Positions 46,004 through 57,135 of a DNA stretch of 64,000 nucleotides are shown in pieces. Origin of the DNA: Vespula vulgaris (lineage: Eukaryota; Arthropoda; Insecta; Hymenoptera; Vespidae); assembly GCF_905475345.1 (NCBI RefSeq), contig NC_066598.1, forward strand, positions 5,102,001 through 5,166,000, given 5' to 3'. Made by a program: the position numbers and the translations under genes. Each line of letters starts with the position of its first letter. Within the stretch, counting starts at the first letter, position 1. Below the pieces are notes generated by a model. It saw nothing but the letters and a program-made list of their open reading frames with translations. It had not been told where the DNA came from and did not search any database.

Positions 46004-46345
46004 TTAACACTAAACGTATCGGCATTTCGCTATACCGATCAAAACCGGTCATTTGATCGATGTACAAAATTTAACGTAATAAATGCTGTTTTTTTTCGGC
46101 TGGAATTGTCAATTTATTGTAAGAAATAATGTTTATAACGTAACTTTTAAATAATTATAAAATAGCCACTCATTTATTTTCTTTTTTAAATATATCATAC
46201 ATAACATAAACAGGAGATCATAGTGACAGTGTTTACTTTACTTAGAAATAAATGAATGATGGTTTCAATTTATTTAGTGGCACTTTTTGCAAATGATAGG
46301 ATTCTTCTTCATACATTTACCACAAACATTTATAATCAACCTACA
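46004..46345 (+). mobile_element. Orphan end fragment of the piggyBac-like family
   Basis: TTAA (46,004-46,007) is followed by CACTAAACGTATCGGCATTT and, 100 bp on, by about 230 bp matching 29,758-29,970 (shared: AACGTAACTTTTAAATAATT, AAACAGGAGATCATAGTG, CAGTGTTTACTTTACTTAG). It is the noncoding 3' end of the element that also lies at 29,729-31,251. Two small insertions distinguish the copies. No transposase sequence follows; a Tc1-like relic takes over at the end of the match. Confidence 0.8.
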
Positions 46346-47075
46346 AAACATTTATAATTTGTTAAAAGACGTAAATGCCTACAGTAAAACGAAAATCACT
46401 GGAAGACCAGCAATACTATCTCAACGTGAGACAAAAACAACACTCCATGTTGCATAAAACTTTTATGCCATTGCAAGAGAAATCGTTTGGAAATCAGGGC
46501 TGGAAACTAACGTTCATAATATTCATCGTATGTTACAAACAAGTAACATTATAAATCTGACAGAAATACAGAAAAAGCTGCAATTAACAAAACATAAGGA
46601 AGAACGACTAACTCAATAGTTCAGATAGATGTGCATTATTGAAATATTCAAAAAAAAAAAACAATAACAAAAGTTCGACGTCAAATAGTAGGAGATGAAA
46701 TAATGATTTAGATTAGTATTGGGAATAAAGAAAAAACAAAAATTAACTATATATAGTGGAAAAATGAATAGTGCCATTTATTTATAATTAATAATAAATC
46801 GAATTGATAAGTATGCAAAACATATTGTTGGCCCAGAATATGTGCTCCAGCAAGACAATGTTTCTGCTCATAGTTATTCAAAAATATTTTCTAAAAGGGA
46901 ACATTTTTATTCTTGAATGGCTTACTAAATCTTAATATCATTGAGAACTGTTGAGGAATGCTACACAAGCTCTTTAAACATAAGGCAGATAGTTTGAAAA
47001 TTTTCATAATTTAAAAGTCTGCATTAGAAGAGAATAAAAAAATATTTCCCGATCCACAATTAAAATCTTATATAA
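46345..47075 (+). pseudogene. Tc1-like transposase relic (fourth copy)
   Basis: Plus-strand pieces: KTKITGRPAILSQRETKTTL (46,390-46,440), then REIVWKSGLETNVHNIHRML (second DNA-binding domain), TKHKEERLTQ, IYSGKMNSAIYL (46,755-46,795) and GPEYVLQQDNVSAHSYS (46,828-46,880) around the second catalytic Asp, then an IIEN-like remnant of the third box. The order is that of a complete Tc1/Tc3-type transposase except for the missing first catalytic box. Stops and frame changes are frequent. It is a different subfamily from the 21 kb and 33 kb relics, judging by the box sequences. Confidence 0.8.
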
Positions 47076-47789
47076 ATCCTTACCGAACAAGATGACAGAT
47101 ACAATTGAGAACCATGAAGGTTCTACATATTATTAGCAACATATATAACTATATTATCTATATATTTTTGTATTTATAACTTATATAATAGGAAATATGG
47201 GTTTATATTTTTTAAGTGTACTATCTGTGCATATTTACATTTCTATCAACAGAACTCAACTACTCAACAATACTTTATCGTTTCATTATTTAAAAAATTC
47301 TTTTCATCTTTTTGCGTCCCTAGAAGTTCTCGTGTTAATGTCGCTATTTTCATCTTCCTCCTTCTTTTTCATCTTATTCATCATGTTAGCATTTTTTGAA
47401 TTTTTCTTAGCGTTGTCCTTCTTTTTCATCTTTTTCTTTTTTATCAGGAACTTTATAAAATATAATTCATTGTATTGATCTCCTTCACTACATCGTCAGC
47501 TCTTTGCCCAACATCGCTCTTTTAAAAGATTCGAACAGATCTTCTTTCAAATACAAGAGAAAGTTTACATGATTTGGCAGATATACACTAAATTTACTAT
47601 TATACGGTAAACATTTATACATTGAGGAGAAAATTTTTCGACTTACCGAGCTACCACAAGAGATCGGCGAATTATATTTTCCATACATACACACGGCATG
47701 GAATGCCACTTATTGCTTATGGATGCGAGAAATACAAGCGAGTGAAGGTAATTCTCAGATGTAATGAGTTCATATCGAGTTATGTCACC
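47076..47789. other. AT-rich DNA with TTC-rich tract, no recognised gene
   Basis: A pyrimidine-rich tract at 47,340-47,450 creates a Phe/Ser-rich plus-strand frame of 93 codons (47,197-47,478), read here as low complexity. Overlapping frames at 47,488-47,888 on both strands show no family motif. Confidence 0.4.
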
Positions 47790-48350
47790 CGAAAAGAAAC
47801 AATAAAAGCGAAAAAAAAAACGAAAAAAAAGGACAAACAATGTTTTCTTTCTTACCATTCCCTTTCCAGCTGACCAAAGACCTGACATGAATGATCGGCA
47901 CCCCTTCTCCCAACGTTAAGATTGACCAATCTGACGAAACAATCTACTACGCTATCTCACCTCCCAGTAATAACGTACTTACCCTATCCACCAACTCTGA
48001 CATAATTGGTGCTATCCCACTCATTGGCCATACTCCCTACTACCTACGACTCTATCTCACCATCTACAGTCCTAACCTTGATTACGACCCGCATGCCCCA
48101 TAAATGGCATCATCTTTATCGAAAAATGGAATACCTGATCCAAAAACCTAGACCTATCTACTGTGAATGTCTTGTTTATGTTCCAATAGAAAGAAAAATA
48201 TCAATCATAACATTTCGTAAATAATTAGCATATTTTTTATATTAAATTAATCACAAGATTTATTTTTCAAGCTTAATATTATTAGTCCCACGAACCAACA
48301 CTGTCTAACTGAAAAATTACTGTCCGCAGAGACCGATACCATGCTCAAAC
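47790..48350. repeat. GC-richer segment, related to 52,870-53,280
   Basis: An A/G-rich run is followed by CTTACCATT, CCTTTCCAGCTGACC, GACATGAATGATCGGCACC, ATTGGCCATACTCCCTACTA and GAGACCGATACCATGCTC. The same landmarks occur in the same order at 52,870-53,280 with clear divergence. The 70-codon plus frame at 47,891-48,103 is not conserved as a frame in the other copy. It lies directly beyond the LINE reverse transcriptase relic on the minus strand, so it may be the 3' part of that element. Confidence 0.6.
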
Positions 48351-48650
48351 GTATTAATTATTTCGAATATATTCTTCGAGTAGTCTCTACGATACGTATA
48401 TGTTCTTCGAGTAGTCTCTACAATACTCTATTATACGTTATCGAGACGCTTGAGATATCGAATAACAGCGATGATGTATCTTCGTAAATTCGCAAGTGAT
48501 GCTAACAGGATAGAAATGCTTATCTGAAATTTTTTCCAGCGCAAACAAAATATCCGGTGGCGAGGTGTAGATTCAATAGCCTCTTAAAGATTTTTCCTAT
48601 AACGAAGACAAGACAAAACGGTACTATTTCAAACCTTCCATATCTCTGTC

Positions 48651-49158
48651 CTCTCCTTTCAGAACCACTCCTAACACGTTGATTGCCGTGTGTAAATTGA
48701 ATGTTTCCTACGGGACAATTATCGATTTACTATGCGATAATAGATAACCGAAAAAATGATCAAAAAAATGTTAAAAAATAAACGATAAAGATAATGTTAT
48801 AAATGATACGAATAATAATGAAGACGAAATTCTTGAAGTAAAAAGAAAGCAAAAGAACAGGATTGTGAGCAATAAGTGAAGACAAAAGGGTTGACATAAA
48901 AACAACATAAAAGACCACAACTTTTTGTAAACTCATCTAGTTTAGAAAATGACGATGTAGAATATTTTGACTTTGATGATAACATCGATGAAATGTTGAA
49001 TGAATTAGTTTTGGAAAAGGAAATAAATGAAAATAGTGAAAATATATCATTGTTAGATAATGTATAATGGGAAGAAGTTTTCCAAATCGTTTCCATCTAC
49101 GAATAAAATAAAAGGTTCAAAATTATCAGAAATTTTTTTACCAGTTCTCTCCTTTCAG
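48651..49158. mobile_element. Insertion of about 484 bp between 12-bp direct repeats within the LINE relic
   Basis: CTCTCCTTTCAG occurs at 48,651-48,662 and again at 49,147-49,158. On the LINE strand both copies encode LKGE in the correct place, so joining across them restores the order of reverse transcriptase blocks. The DNA between is unrelated to LINEs and contains an acidic plus-strand frame (48,933-49,064). The repeats therefore look like a target-site duplication. Confidence 0.6.
48933..49064 (+). pseudogene. Acidic piggyBac-like N-terminal domain relic
   Basis: A 44-codon open stretch reads SSSLENDDVEYFDFDDNIDE and continues MLNELVLEKEINENSENIS before a stop. The minus strand at 59,040-59,172 encodes a clearly related segment (SSSLDNEDAYESEDLEEML, then EELAIEKEEEL). 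Acidic, poorly conserved N-termini are typical of piggyBac-type transposases. The other copy is followed by FLFFNEKILHILT, which fits the next piggyBac block. The assignment to piggyBac is inferred; the relationship of the two segments is seen directly. Confidence 0.5.
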
Positions 49159-49350
49159 GAACATTCTTAAGAAACACTCCTTCCAGATAGAAGGATATCC
49201 TACCGAAGGCATCCATTAAATAATTTCACGAAGTAACCGATAATACGGTAAAAATTTTTTTGGGCTCGCCTACATCTATAAAATCCAATCCCAGAACTTT
49301 CTCGTTTTTAAGGGATCTAACAACGCGAGTCACTTCCTACGTGAAAGAGA

Positions 49351-50929
49351 GACTATTAGATATATGCGAACTATGTCTAAAAATCCATTGCTTTGTGATA
49401 TCTTCGCATTGTGATCGTCAAAAATGTGTGTAGAAAGAAGCGGTCTCTTTCATGATTTCTACATTTTCTACAGTAATACCATCACGTCTGAGAGTATCAC
49501 CTTTCCAACTCGAAGTTTATTCAATTCGGTGCTTATAAACAAAACCCCAGTGTTCTGAAATACAATATAATGTGACGAAATCCCTCTAGTTTTCGAACCT
49601 TCCTGCTGTATATTTGTAAATAAAATTACAATATTTTTACAATAAGTGGAGGCATGCCTAACCATCTCGTTCCTTCTGGTACACACGCCTTAACCTATTC
49701 ACGACTTTTTTCCAATTTGTTAACACGACTGTCTATCATGGATCGAACTTTCTATAGTTCTTTTTCGAGGACTTCTTAGTCCATTCACTCGGTTTGAAGA
49801 ACGTCCATTAGTGCAATTATGCGCTGCGTATGATTTTCTTCATTCACGTTTAATATTTTCAAAGTTGTATAACTCGAAAATGTATAACCTAAGGATATAC
49901 TTAGAACAAAAAGTAAATCAATGCCTTTTACCATTTTCAAATCAAACTCTTGGTATCCTGTAGCGCCATTGATAATTTTCTCTAATTCTTAAACCTTAAA
50001 CCACTCAACTATTACTTTCAGAGACATAAAACAATTTAAATTTTCAATGTCTTCCTTCTAAACATGCTCTTCTTGAAATTCCTTAAATCTTGACACCAGT
50101 TAAAGGTCACATCTTGGTACAATAGATCTCTTATTAAAATATGAACCAATCAGAATTGTGGTAAAATTGTTATTAAATAGAAAGCAAACCTTGCCCCCTC
50201 AGCAAGTTTCGTATATAGTCAGCTAAATGCATCTGAAAATGCATCTAAAATTCTGAAATCTCTAAAATGAATAACTAAATAATAATTCAGTATTCTGCAG
50301 TCCGTAAAATCGGAAATTACGTAATAAGTCCGTATTCGGCATTTTGTAAGATCAATAATTAGTTAATAAGTCTGTACTCCATATCTTATCAGGGCACTTA
50401 TAAATTTATAAGTATATTTTATCTACAAATCAATGAGTCATCTATTAATTGAACGATATGTATTCCCTTATAGCACCTACTGAGCATTATTCGACTAGTC
50501 CATTACGACGAAAAGCTATTGTTGTACATCACTTGTAGGAAAAATAAGCAACCTGGAATCTTTATTTTAATACTGTGTCTACTGGCTTATTCCTTTCCTG
50601 GTCTACTAATCTCAGCCTATTCTCTTCTTGTCTAGTCACTCCTCTTCGAATTTATGTTCCTTAAGGTCAATCCCTTGTAAAAGCTTCACAACCTGACCAA
50701 AAACTGACCATTCTTGAATTACGTCACAAGAGGTAACAATGCTTTAGTTAGATTCTCTATATCTTCAGTTTATTCCATGTTGCATTCCTCTAGTCTTGAT
50801 AAAGAACATACTCCCACTTGAGTCTGCCAATTATGCAGTTTTCATTATCGGATGTTTTCAAAAAAAAATCACAGAAATATTGCACACGTATGCAGATTTT
50901 TCTTTCTTCTACATTTTGTGTCGGCAATT
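49351..50929. other. AT-rich DNA, unrecognised minus-strand relic
   Basis: The minus strand over 49,468-50,000 has frames with a repeated Glu/Lys/Leu pattern (LEKEL, RVNKLEK) and a 72-codon frame at 49,468-49,686, possibly coiled coil. I cannot name a family. An imperfect short repeat around AATAAGTCCGTATTC / AATAAGTCTGTACTC occurs at 50,320-50,380. Confidence 0.3.
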
Positions 50930-51165
50930 CTCTTCATGCACTCACGATACGAATGACCTGTCTCGTGACAATAATTGCACAATTTGTTTCTTTATCTACC
51001 ATCTATTTCTACCATCTAGTTTCTCTTGCAAGTTGTTTTTTTGTAACACAAGAAACGTTATCTCTTCAGTCATTGCTGCTAGTATCTTATCTTCACTAAT
51101 AATTCGAGAGATCAAGTTTTTCTTGCTCCGAACGACTTGTAGAGTGCATTCTCATACTATTGTGA
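50930..51165 (-). pseudogene. Copia-like Gag relic with CCHC zinc knuckle
   Basis: Minus strand from 51,125: KKNLISRIISEDKILAAMTE, the box that precedes the nucleocapsid part in Ty1/copia Gag (L-x-x-L-I-x-R-L-x-x-E-E), followed after a frame change by NKLCNYCHETGHSYRECMKR (50,945-51,005), a perfect C-x2-C-x4-H-x4-C zinc knuckle that would bind RNA. The intact knuckle in an otherwise broken frame is notable. The reverse transcriptase fragment on the same strand (52,010-52,270) lies on the wrong side for a collinear element. Confidence 0.75.
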
Positions 51166-52009
51166 ACGCGTAGAATCTTAGCAGCAAACTATTTAACAGC
51201 TTCGACATAATTGCGATAGCAGATAGTTATTTATCGTATTATACAATTTTTTTAGATTGTTTCAAATTTGTCGATCTACGTTGAGACAAGTTCTCCATTT
51301 GTTATACAAAACACAAAATTGCTGTCAATATTATTTCGAGTTCTCATTTGTTTCCCCTTACAACTCATGCAGCTTCATCTAGATAATCTCAGTCGTCGTA
51401 CAATTAATCAAATTTATGCATAAAAAATTTGAAAAAGAGATTACATTACAAATATTATACGATGCCAATATCGATCAACAATTTTTGGATCAGAGTTTAG
51501 GTGGAATGAAATAAAATCAGTCCGGACTACTGTGAGAAGTTAGTACAAAGTATGTCCTAAAGGATACATGTGATATTAAAGGCAAAAGGCCTCTGTATAA
51601 AATATTAAGTTGTCAAGAAATATTCGGTACGAAACTGAATATAATATACTTGTGACAATAAACGGTATAAAAAACATGAAGAACCATAAAGTGATCTTAA
51701 AAATGTTATAAATACAATTAGTTTTCACATACTGTTAAATAAAAGTTTATATTATATTGTTAAAGTTTTTAAATATATTAATTTGTTTTCAAAAATGTGT
51801 AAAGTGTGTTCAATTTTGCTTACCACTGTAAGTGGTAACGTAATGTGTGTGTACATATATATATATATACACATATATATATATATATACATACATATAT
51901 ATATACACATATAAACCAAGAGATATTAATATTTAAATTTATATTAGATGTAAATTATAATAAAAATCATAAAATTGAATGGTGATGTAATAACATTGTA
52001 GTTAAGAAA
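51166..52009. other. AT-rich DNA with (TA)n/(TATATACACA)n tract
   Basis: A simple-sequence tract occupies 51,856-51,914. Nothing else is recognised. Confidence 0.5.
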
Positions 52010-52270
52010 TTTTACCAGAAAGTTTAAAAAGGGGCATTTAACCCGTTATGGTAAAATCTTTTGAATGTAGTTATATTGGCTAATGAAAATTGATCCGTCA
52101 ATTAATTTAATTATTTCTAATCGAAGAAAATTATTTACTTTTTTTGTACCTGTTGCTTCAAATTTAGTGCTAAATTTATCTAAGAAATTGCTTGCAAATT
52201 CATCATATGTGATAGCTATGAGATTGCCATCCACATATAAAGTAAGAAATAATTTCTTGTCGAGTTCCTT
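52010..52270 (-). pseudogene. Copia-like reverse transcriptase fragment
   Basis: The minus strand reads LTLYVDGNLIAITYDEFASN (about 52,185-52,245), then KVNNFLRLEIIKL and GSIFISQYNYIQKILP (52,046-52,093). Ty1/copia reverse transcriptases have Y-V-D-D-x-L-I in the catalytic loop, then L-G-x-x-x-x-F-L-G-x-E-I and I-x-L-S-Q-x-x-Y-I. The second catalytic Asp is Gly. About 75 residues remain in one frame, longer than in most relics here, so it may be a relatively younger fragment. Confidence 0.85.
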
Positions 52271-52869
52271 ATAGATATAAAAACATGGATAGTATTAAAT
52301 TCAGTAGGCAGTAAACAAGCGAACTTTTATATTTAGAAACTCATACATCAGCGAGGTTTTTTTTTTCTTTTGATCACTAAGCGTAAGAGCGCATGAATCA
52401 GTCTTAAGCAATTTCCACAGTGTTTAACATCTCTAATAAATCTTCTATATAACACATCATTTATTTTATTTTCTCAATAAAACAGTTTTACCAATCGACG
52501 ATTCGACGAGAAGATACAATAGCAACGTTAACATTTTCAGGCATCTAATATCAGTGCAAAAAAATATCGCGTCATTGTTCTACTGTACCAAAGCTGACAG
52601 TAATAAGTTAAAAAAGTTCAAACCCGTTAAACGTGCCGCTTCCGCGAGTAGTAGAAATCTTGAAACAAAAGAAATGCAAGATATTGCGTTTCATTAGATC
52701 CTACCAAGATTTCGGCAAGCAATTCTTAGAAATTTACAATGAGAATATTGTAGATTGACGATAAGAACTCTGCGAGCTTCGTTCATATCATCGAACATAA
52801 TGTTTGAAAAATGGATTGTACAACATCTTAATTGAATGATGTGAATGGTAATGTAAAAAAGGAAAAAAC
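52271..52869. other. AT-rich DNA passing into a GC-richer zone, no recognised gene
   Basis: Base composition rises from about 52,600. No motif recognised. Confidence 0.4.
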
Positions 52870-53280
52870 AAAGGTGAAAAAAACGAGAAAAAGAGACAGA
52901 GTGTCTTCCTTACCATTTCTTCTTCCCTGTCATCTTTCTCCTGGAAACGACTGACAGATTGATCGCCGACCGGTGATCGGAAGCGAGTAATTAGCGCCGG
53001 CTCCGCCCATTGACTTTTACCGTCAAATAAGCCCCACCCTACGCTGTGAACTCTACCAATGTCTTATCCTAACCTATTCCACATCCCAACAAGAACGGAC
53101 TGAACGCATTACCATCGTCACTATCGGCCATATCCCCTATTACCTACAACCCTGTTCCATGTAGAGATCTTTACCGACAGTTATTATGAAGAAAGACATC
53201 CGAAGGGTGTCGGATCCGATGCTATCTCGCCAAAACTGACGAACTAAACAGTTTCGCCGCGACCGATGTCCTCACAAAGA
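52870..53280. repeat. GC-richer segment, related to 47,790-48,350
   Basis: The order of landmarks is the same: A/G-rich run, CCTTACCATTTCTTC, CTGACAGATTGATCGCCGAC, ATCGGCCATATCCCCTATTA, and GCGACCGATGTCCTCAC. This copy is GC-richer and its neighbours to 53,930 remain so. It may be the younger copy, or the one under less AT-biased decay. No protein family was recognised in either strand. Confidence 0.6.
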
Positions 53281-53939
53281 CGAATCGTTGCACTGACCTC
53301 GTTCGCGCCTACGAAGTCCTCCATAGTTTGGGATACGTGACACTTACGGTATCACGATTCCAGACACCCATTTCGTTGGTTGCGATAGGATGTGAATTTA
53401 GGAGGTCAGAAGAGAGAAAGGGGGCAGAAGAGGAAGAGAAGCGTATGAGCCCCTTCGACCCTATTCTGTTCGAGAATGAGTTAATCTGAGAAGGTTACAG
53501 ACGCTCACCTTCATCATCAGGAATTTCGGTTGAACAGGATTTATGAACTAATATCGCTTGATAGAAAAGATCTCTTTGCAGAAATCGGCAAAAAGGGAGA
53601 AGGCCTCAGCCAAAGAGACAAAATATCTGGCTGCCGCCGGTTACGCCTTTCCGCCGATTATCTCCTGTAGAGCGACTCTTTGAGATTCAAAGACTGGATA
53701 ATCAAGAATGAACCGTATCTTCTCTATCGCACTCGTATCTTTCATCCGTAACAAGATTCAACGACGCGAGTTTGACTTTGAAATTACCATAACCTATGAG
53801 AATCTGCGTAGCGTAATAATTTGGAGAGACAAAACAGGCATTTATTCTCTCTCGAAAAGAATAGAAAGAAAGCAAATGTCGATCTTCCTTTGCGCGACAC
53901 TTTCCATCTTGATTGCTTATCAATGTAAACGAAAATAAT
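53281..53939. other. GC-richer DNA, no recognised gene
   Basis: A zone of higher GC than the rest of the window. Plus-strand frames contain KDLFAEIGKKGEGLSQRDKI (53,567-53,626) and a 76-codon frame (53,708-53,938), and the minus strand has a 73-codon frame over the same DNA. None matches a family that I know. It might be the 5' part of a LINE or a host pseudogene. Confidence 0.35.
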
Positions 53940-54839
53940 GAACTAATATATTCTTTTTTTCTTATTTAATAATCCAGTGAAGTGTCACTATTTCTTATAT
54001 TTATTTTCTCTACTGATAACTGACGTGAATATCACGGTGATCTATGTTAGATAGGACACAGGAGGATAGGACACACTATTTTGTTATGGTTATCATATTA
54101 TATTAAATATGATTTCGTGTTGCTTATCGAATATGAGCTTACCGATAATTGAGTAAAAGTTACCTTAAATTATCTTAATCGTATATGCATATTTATAACA
54201 ATAGAGTGTATACAATTGATGCTGCGGTCAAAAATAACTAATCCTACGATCTGCACGTAAATCGTAGCAGTAAATACAGCAATAGAATTACTCAAATGTA
54301 CCAGAGTTAATTTCGAAGCCATTAATGTAAGTTTATATTTATTGTTTCATCTGTAATCCTCTGGTATTATATTAATGATATTGTAAAATACTTTTTGTAC
54401 CTGGGAATAAATACATGCTTTGTTTAAAACAAAAAAAAAACTAAGTTATTAAAAAAAAGAACTACTTCTCGTTTTTGTTCGAATATACGCTAATAACGTG
54501 AATAACGGAAACAATAATATTAACAAATTCATAAAAGTTGAATTAAAAATAAATAAACATAAAAAATAAATATAAAACACATCGTAACAAATTGACAAAA
54601 GCATCGAAAACACAACAATGCAAAATATAGGAAGATAATTTCGAAACAGAGTTACTACACCAAACAAGGAGGGATCACTGGAATATTTATTTTTATGAGG
54701 AAAGAACACAGAAAAAGGAAAATACACATTATTACAACGAATACCAAAAAGATAAAACAAAATGCAAGATAACATACAATCCTAACCAGAAAAGCTAACC
54801 AGAGATCATAAAAAATACCGTATCATGTGTGTGTATAAT
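53940..54839. other. AT-rich DNA, no recognised gene
   Basis: The 108-codon minus frame at 54,449-54,775 is Phe/Leu/Ser-rich and lies antisense to DNA that is probably the decayed start of the RTE-type LINE. Confidence 0.4.
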
Positions 54840-57130
54840 ACGAGGAACTGAAACACCTCATAGATCAATTGCCGAACGATTACATAAAAATAGTCTGGGA
54901 GATTTTAACGCAAAAACTAATAAGGAGGCCATTTTTAAACTAACGAACGGACTCTAAAGTTTGCAGGAAAGTAATGATAACGGAATAAGACTAATTAACT
55001 TTGTGACAAAAATCTTACCGTCAAAAGTACATATTTTAGATACAAAAATATCCATAAACAAATTTGGATTTCCCGGATGAAAATATGCGTAATGATATGG
55101 ACAACATTCTTACAGAAGTTAGGTCTTATAGGAGAGAAGATTGGAATTCTGATCACCTTTTTATAATTATTAACATCAGGAAACATCTTTCGATAAACAA
55201 AACCATTAAATAGGCAGTCGACTTGAAATAAACATCTAAATGTATGGTTCTACTGAAAAAAGGGGTAAACTACACAATCGAAATAACGGATAAATTCGCG
55301 GTCCTAGAAGTAATAAATGAATCAAATAATAATTCGATTGACAAACAATGGGAAAACGTACACAACACGATGATAAAATCAGCGGAAGTTACGTTGGTTT
55401 TTCTTAAAGACATAAAAATAAATCGTATTTTGACGAAGAATGCGTAAAAACTGCTAAAATACGAAACGATGAAAATACAAATAAAAATCTGGATGAGTTT
55501 CTTAATATTAAGCAACTGGCTTATGATATGTTTAAAAATAAAAAGCATTAATAAGAATGTAAAATTGAAGAAATACATAAATGAAAATTATCAAAATAAT
55601 AATGTCCATGGTATCTACATAGGGATAAATAATCTTGAAAAGATATTCCAAGCTTGAACGGAAATGGTGAAATGAGAACAATAATTTAATTGCAGATTCA
55701 AGAAGAGTATCATTTGGAAAAATTATTTTGAACGGTTATTGAATGTTGAATTTAAAAATGACCGAAAAATAGACAGTCTTGAGTTTCACATGGCTAAACC
55801 TATGATTAACGAACCAACGATGTGAGAAGTAGAGGTTAAACAATTAAAAGGTTAAAGAATTACAAAACATCGGGTATTGACTTGATTCCAATAGAATTAA
55901 TTAATTCGAGGGGGGGGGGGAGGAGCAGTAGATAAATAGAAGAAATTCATAAATTAATTAACTTAATTTTAAAAAAAGAAGCACTGCCAGAACAATGGAA
56001 AGACTCAATTACAATTCCGATTTTCAAAAAGGGTTTAAAATGAATTATTATAATTATTGGGGTATTTCACTTTTACTTACTTGCTATAAAATTTTGTTGA
56101 ATATTTTATTGACGAGGCTTATACCATATATAGGTGAGATAAATGAGGTTTTAGGAGAAATAGATCGATTGCGAATCAAATTTTTACTATTTGGCAAATT
56201 TAAAAAAGAAATGGGAATTTAATCAATTGGAATATCAATTTTACATTAATTTCAAAACAGCGTATAACTCGATAAAACGGGAGGAATATTTGAAATCTTG
56301 ATTCGTCCGAAGATATCTAAAAAATTGGTTAGCTTAGTTCCTGTTTAAAAGATACTTTAGGTAGAGTAAAGATAAGTAATCAAATATCGAAAACTTTTAT
56401 TATTCATAGCGGATTAAAGCAGGATTATATTATCACTTATTTTATTAAATTTAGTATTGAAATATGCTGTTATAGAAATGCAAAAAAGATCTGCAGTTGA
56501 ACGGTATAACACAACTGTTAACATATGTAAACGATATTGCTTTGCAATATTGTCTTATTTTGTTTTGCAATTTGCCTGTTTTTTTTTTTTTTTTTGTAGG
56601 GGATAATAAAGAAACACTAATTAATAACGTTACAACTATATTAAATAAAATGAAAAAAATTGGACTGCACATAAACGTTGAAAAAACTAAACATATGTTC
56701 ACTGATAAAATCCAGAATATTCAAAATAAGGGAAACTTCGTCATTCGTGATAAAATTTTTGAGCGGACCAACAATTTTAAGATCAATTCTAACTCAAACG
56801 AATGAAATAATAGAAGAGCTTAAGAAAAGAATTAATTTGGGAAATACGTGCTTTTATTCGGTTACTATTCGGTTTGTGGGTGTTGTCTACGCACATAAAA
56901 ATTAGAATTTACAGAACGATTATTTTACCGGTAGAAAGTCCTTTATGGATGCGAAGCATGGTAAGTTACATTACAAGACAAGAAAAAATTTAGGATATTC
57001 AAAAGTAAGATACATCGAAAAATCATAGACGCAAAACACAATGAGGAAACAGGCAAATGAAGAAAATTACACAACGTAGAATTACATCAATTATACAATA
57101 GTTCGGATATTATTAACGTCATAAAATCGC
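54840..57130 (+). pseudogene. RTE-type LINE relic (endonuclease, reverse transcriptase, C-terminus)
   Basis: Plus-strand blocks in order: EELKHLIDQLPNDYIKIV (54,843-54,896), frame change, LGDFNAKT of the AP-endonuclease (54,895-54,918), SNDNGIRLINFVTKI (54,972-55,016), KQLKG and GIDLIPIEL of the reverse transcriptase start (55,840-55,905), EALPEQWKDSITIPIFKKG (55,979-56,035), YYNYWGISLL, ISKTFIIHSGLKQD (56,385-56,430), LTYVNDIAL (56,517-56,543) in place of Y-A-D-D, ILNKMKKIGLHINVEKTKHM (56,639-56,698), and YGCEAW...KLHNVELHQLYN. This is nearly the whole coding order of an RTE element. The second catalytic Asp is Asn, and stops and frameshifts are many. It would have copied itself by target-primed reverse transcription. 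Confidence 0.88.
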
Positions 57131-57135
57131 ATTAA

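Larger units (their letters stand above)
48540..49350 (-). pseudogene. R1/Jockey-type LINE reverse transcriptase relic, interrupted
   Basis: Minus-strand reading from 49,320: EVTRVVRSLKNEKVLGLDFI, the usual block E-x-x-x-x-x-x-S-L-K-x-x-K-A-P-G-x-D, then FLKGENW near 49,140. After the insertion (48,663-49,146) it resumes with VLKGEDRDMEG and a frame-shifted FCLVFVIGKIFKRLLNLHLA (48,570-48,640), corresponding to the Y-R-P-I-x-L-x-x-x-x-G-K-x-x-E-x-x-x block. These are reverse transcriptase blocks 0-2 of the R1/LOA/Jockey group. The catalytic aspartate blocks were not recognised further downstream. Confidence 0.7.

Noticed and set aside
50796..51173. A 125-codon plus-strand frame
   Set aside because: It is antisense to the copia Gag with its zinc knuckle on the minus strand.
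54449..54775. A 108-codon minus-strand frame
   Set aside because: Low-complexity Phe/Leu/Ser composition, antisense to the probable beginning of the RTE LINE, no motif.
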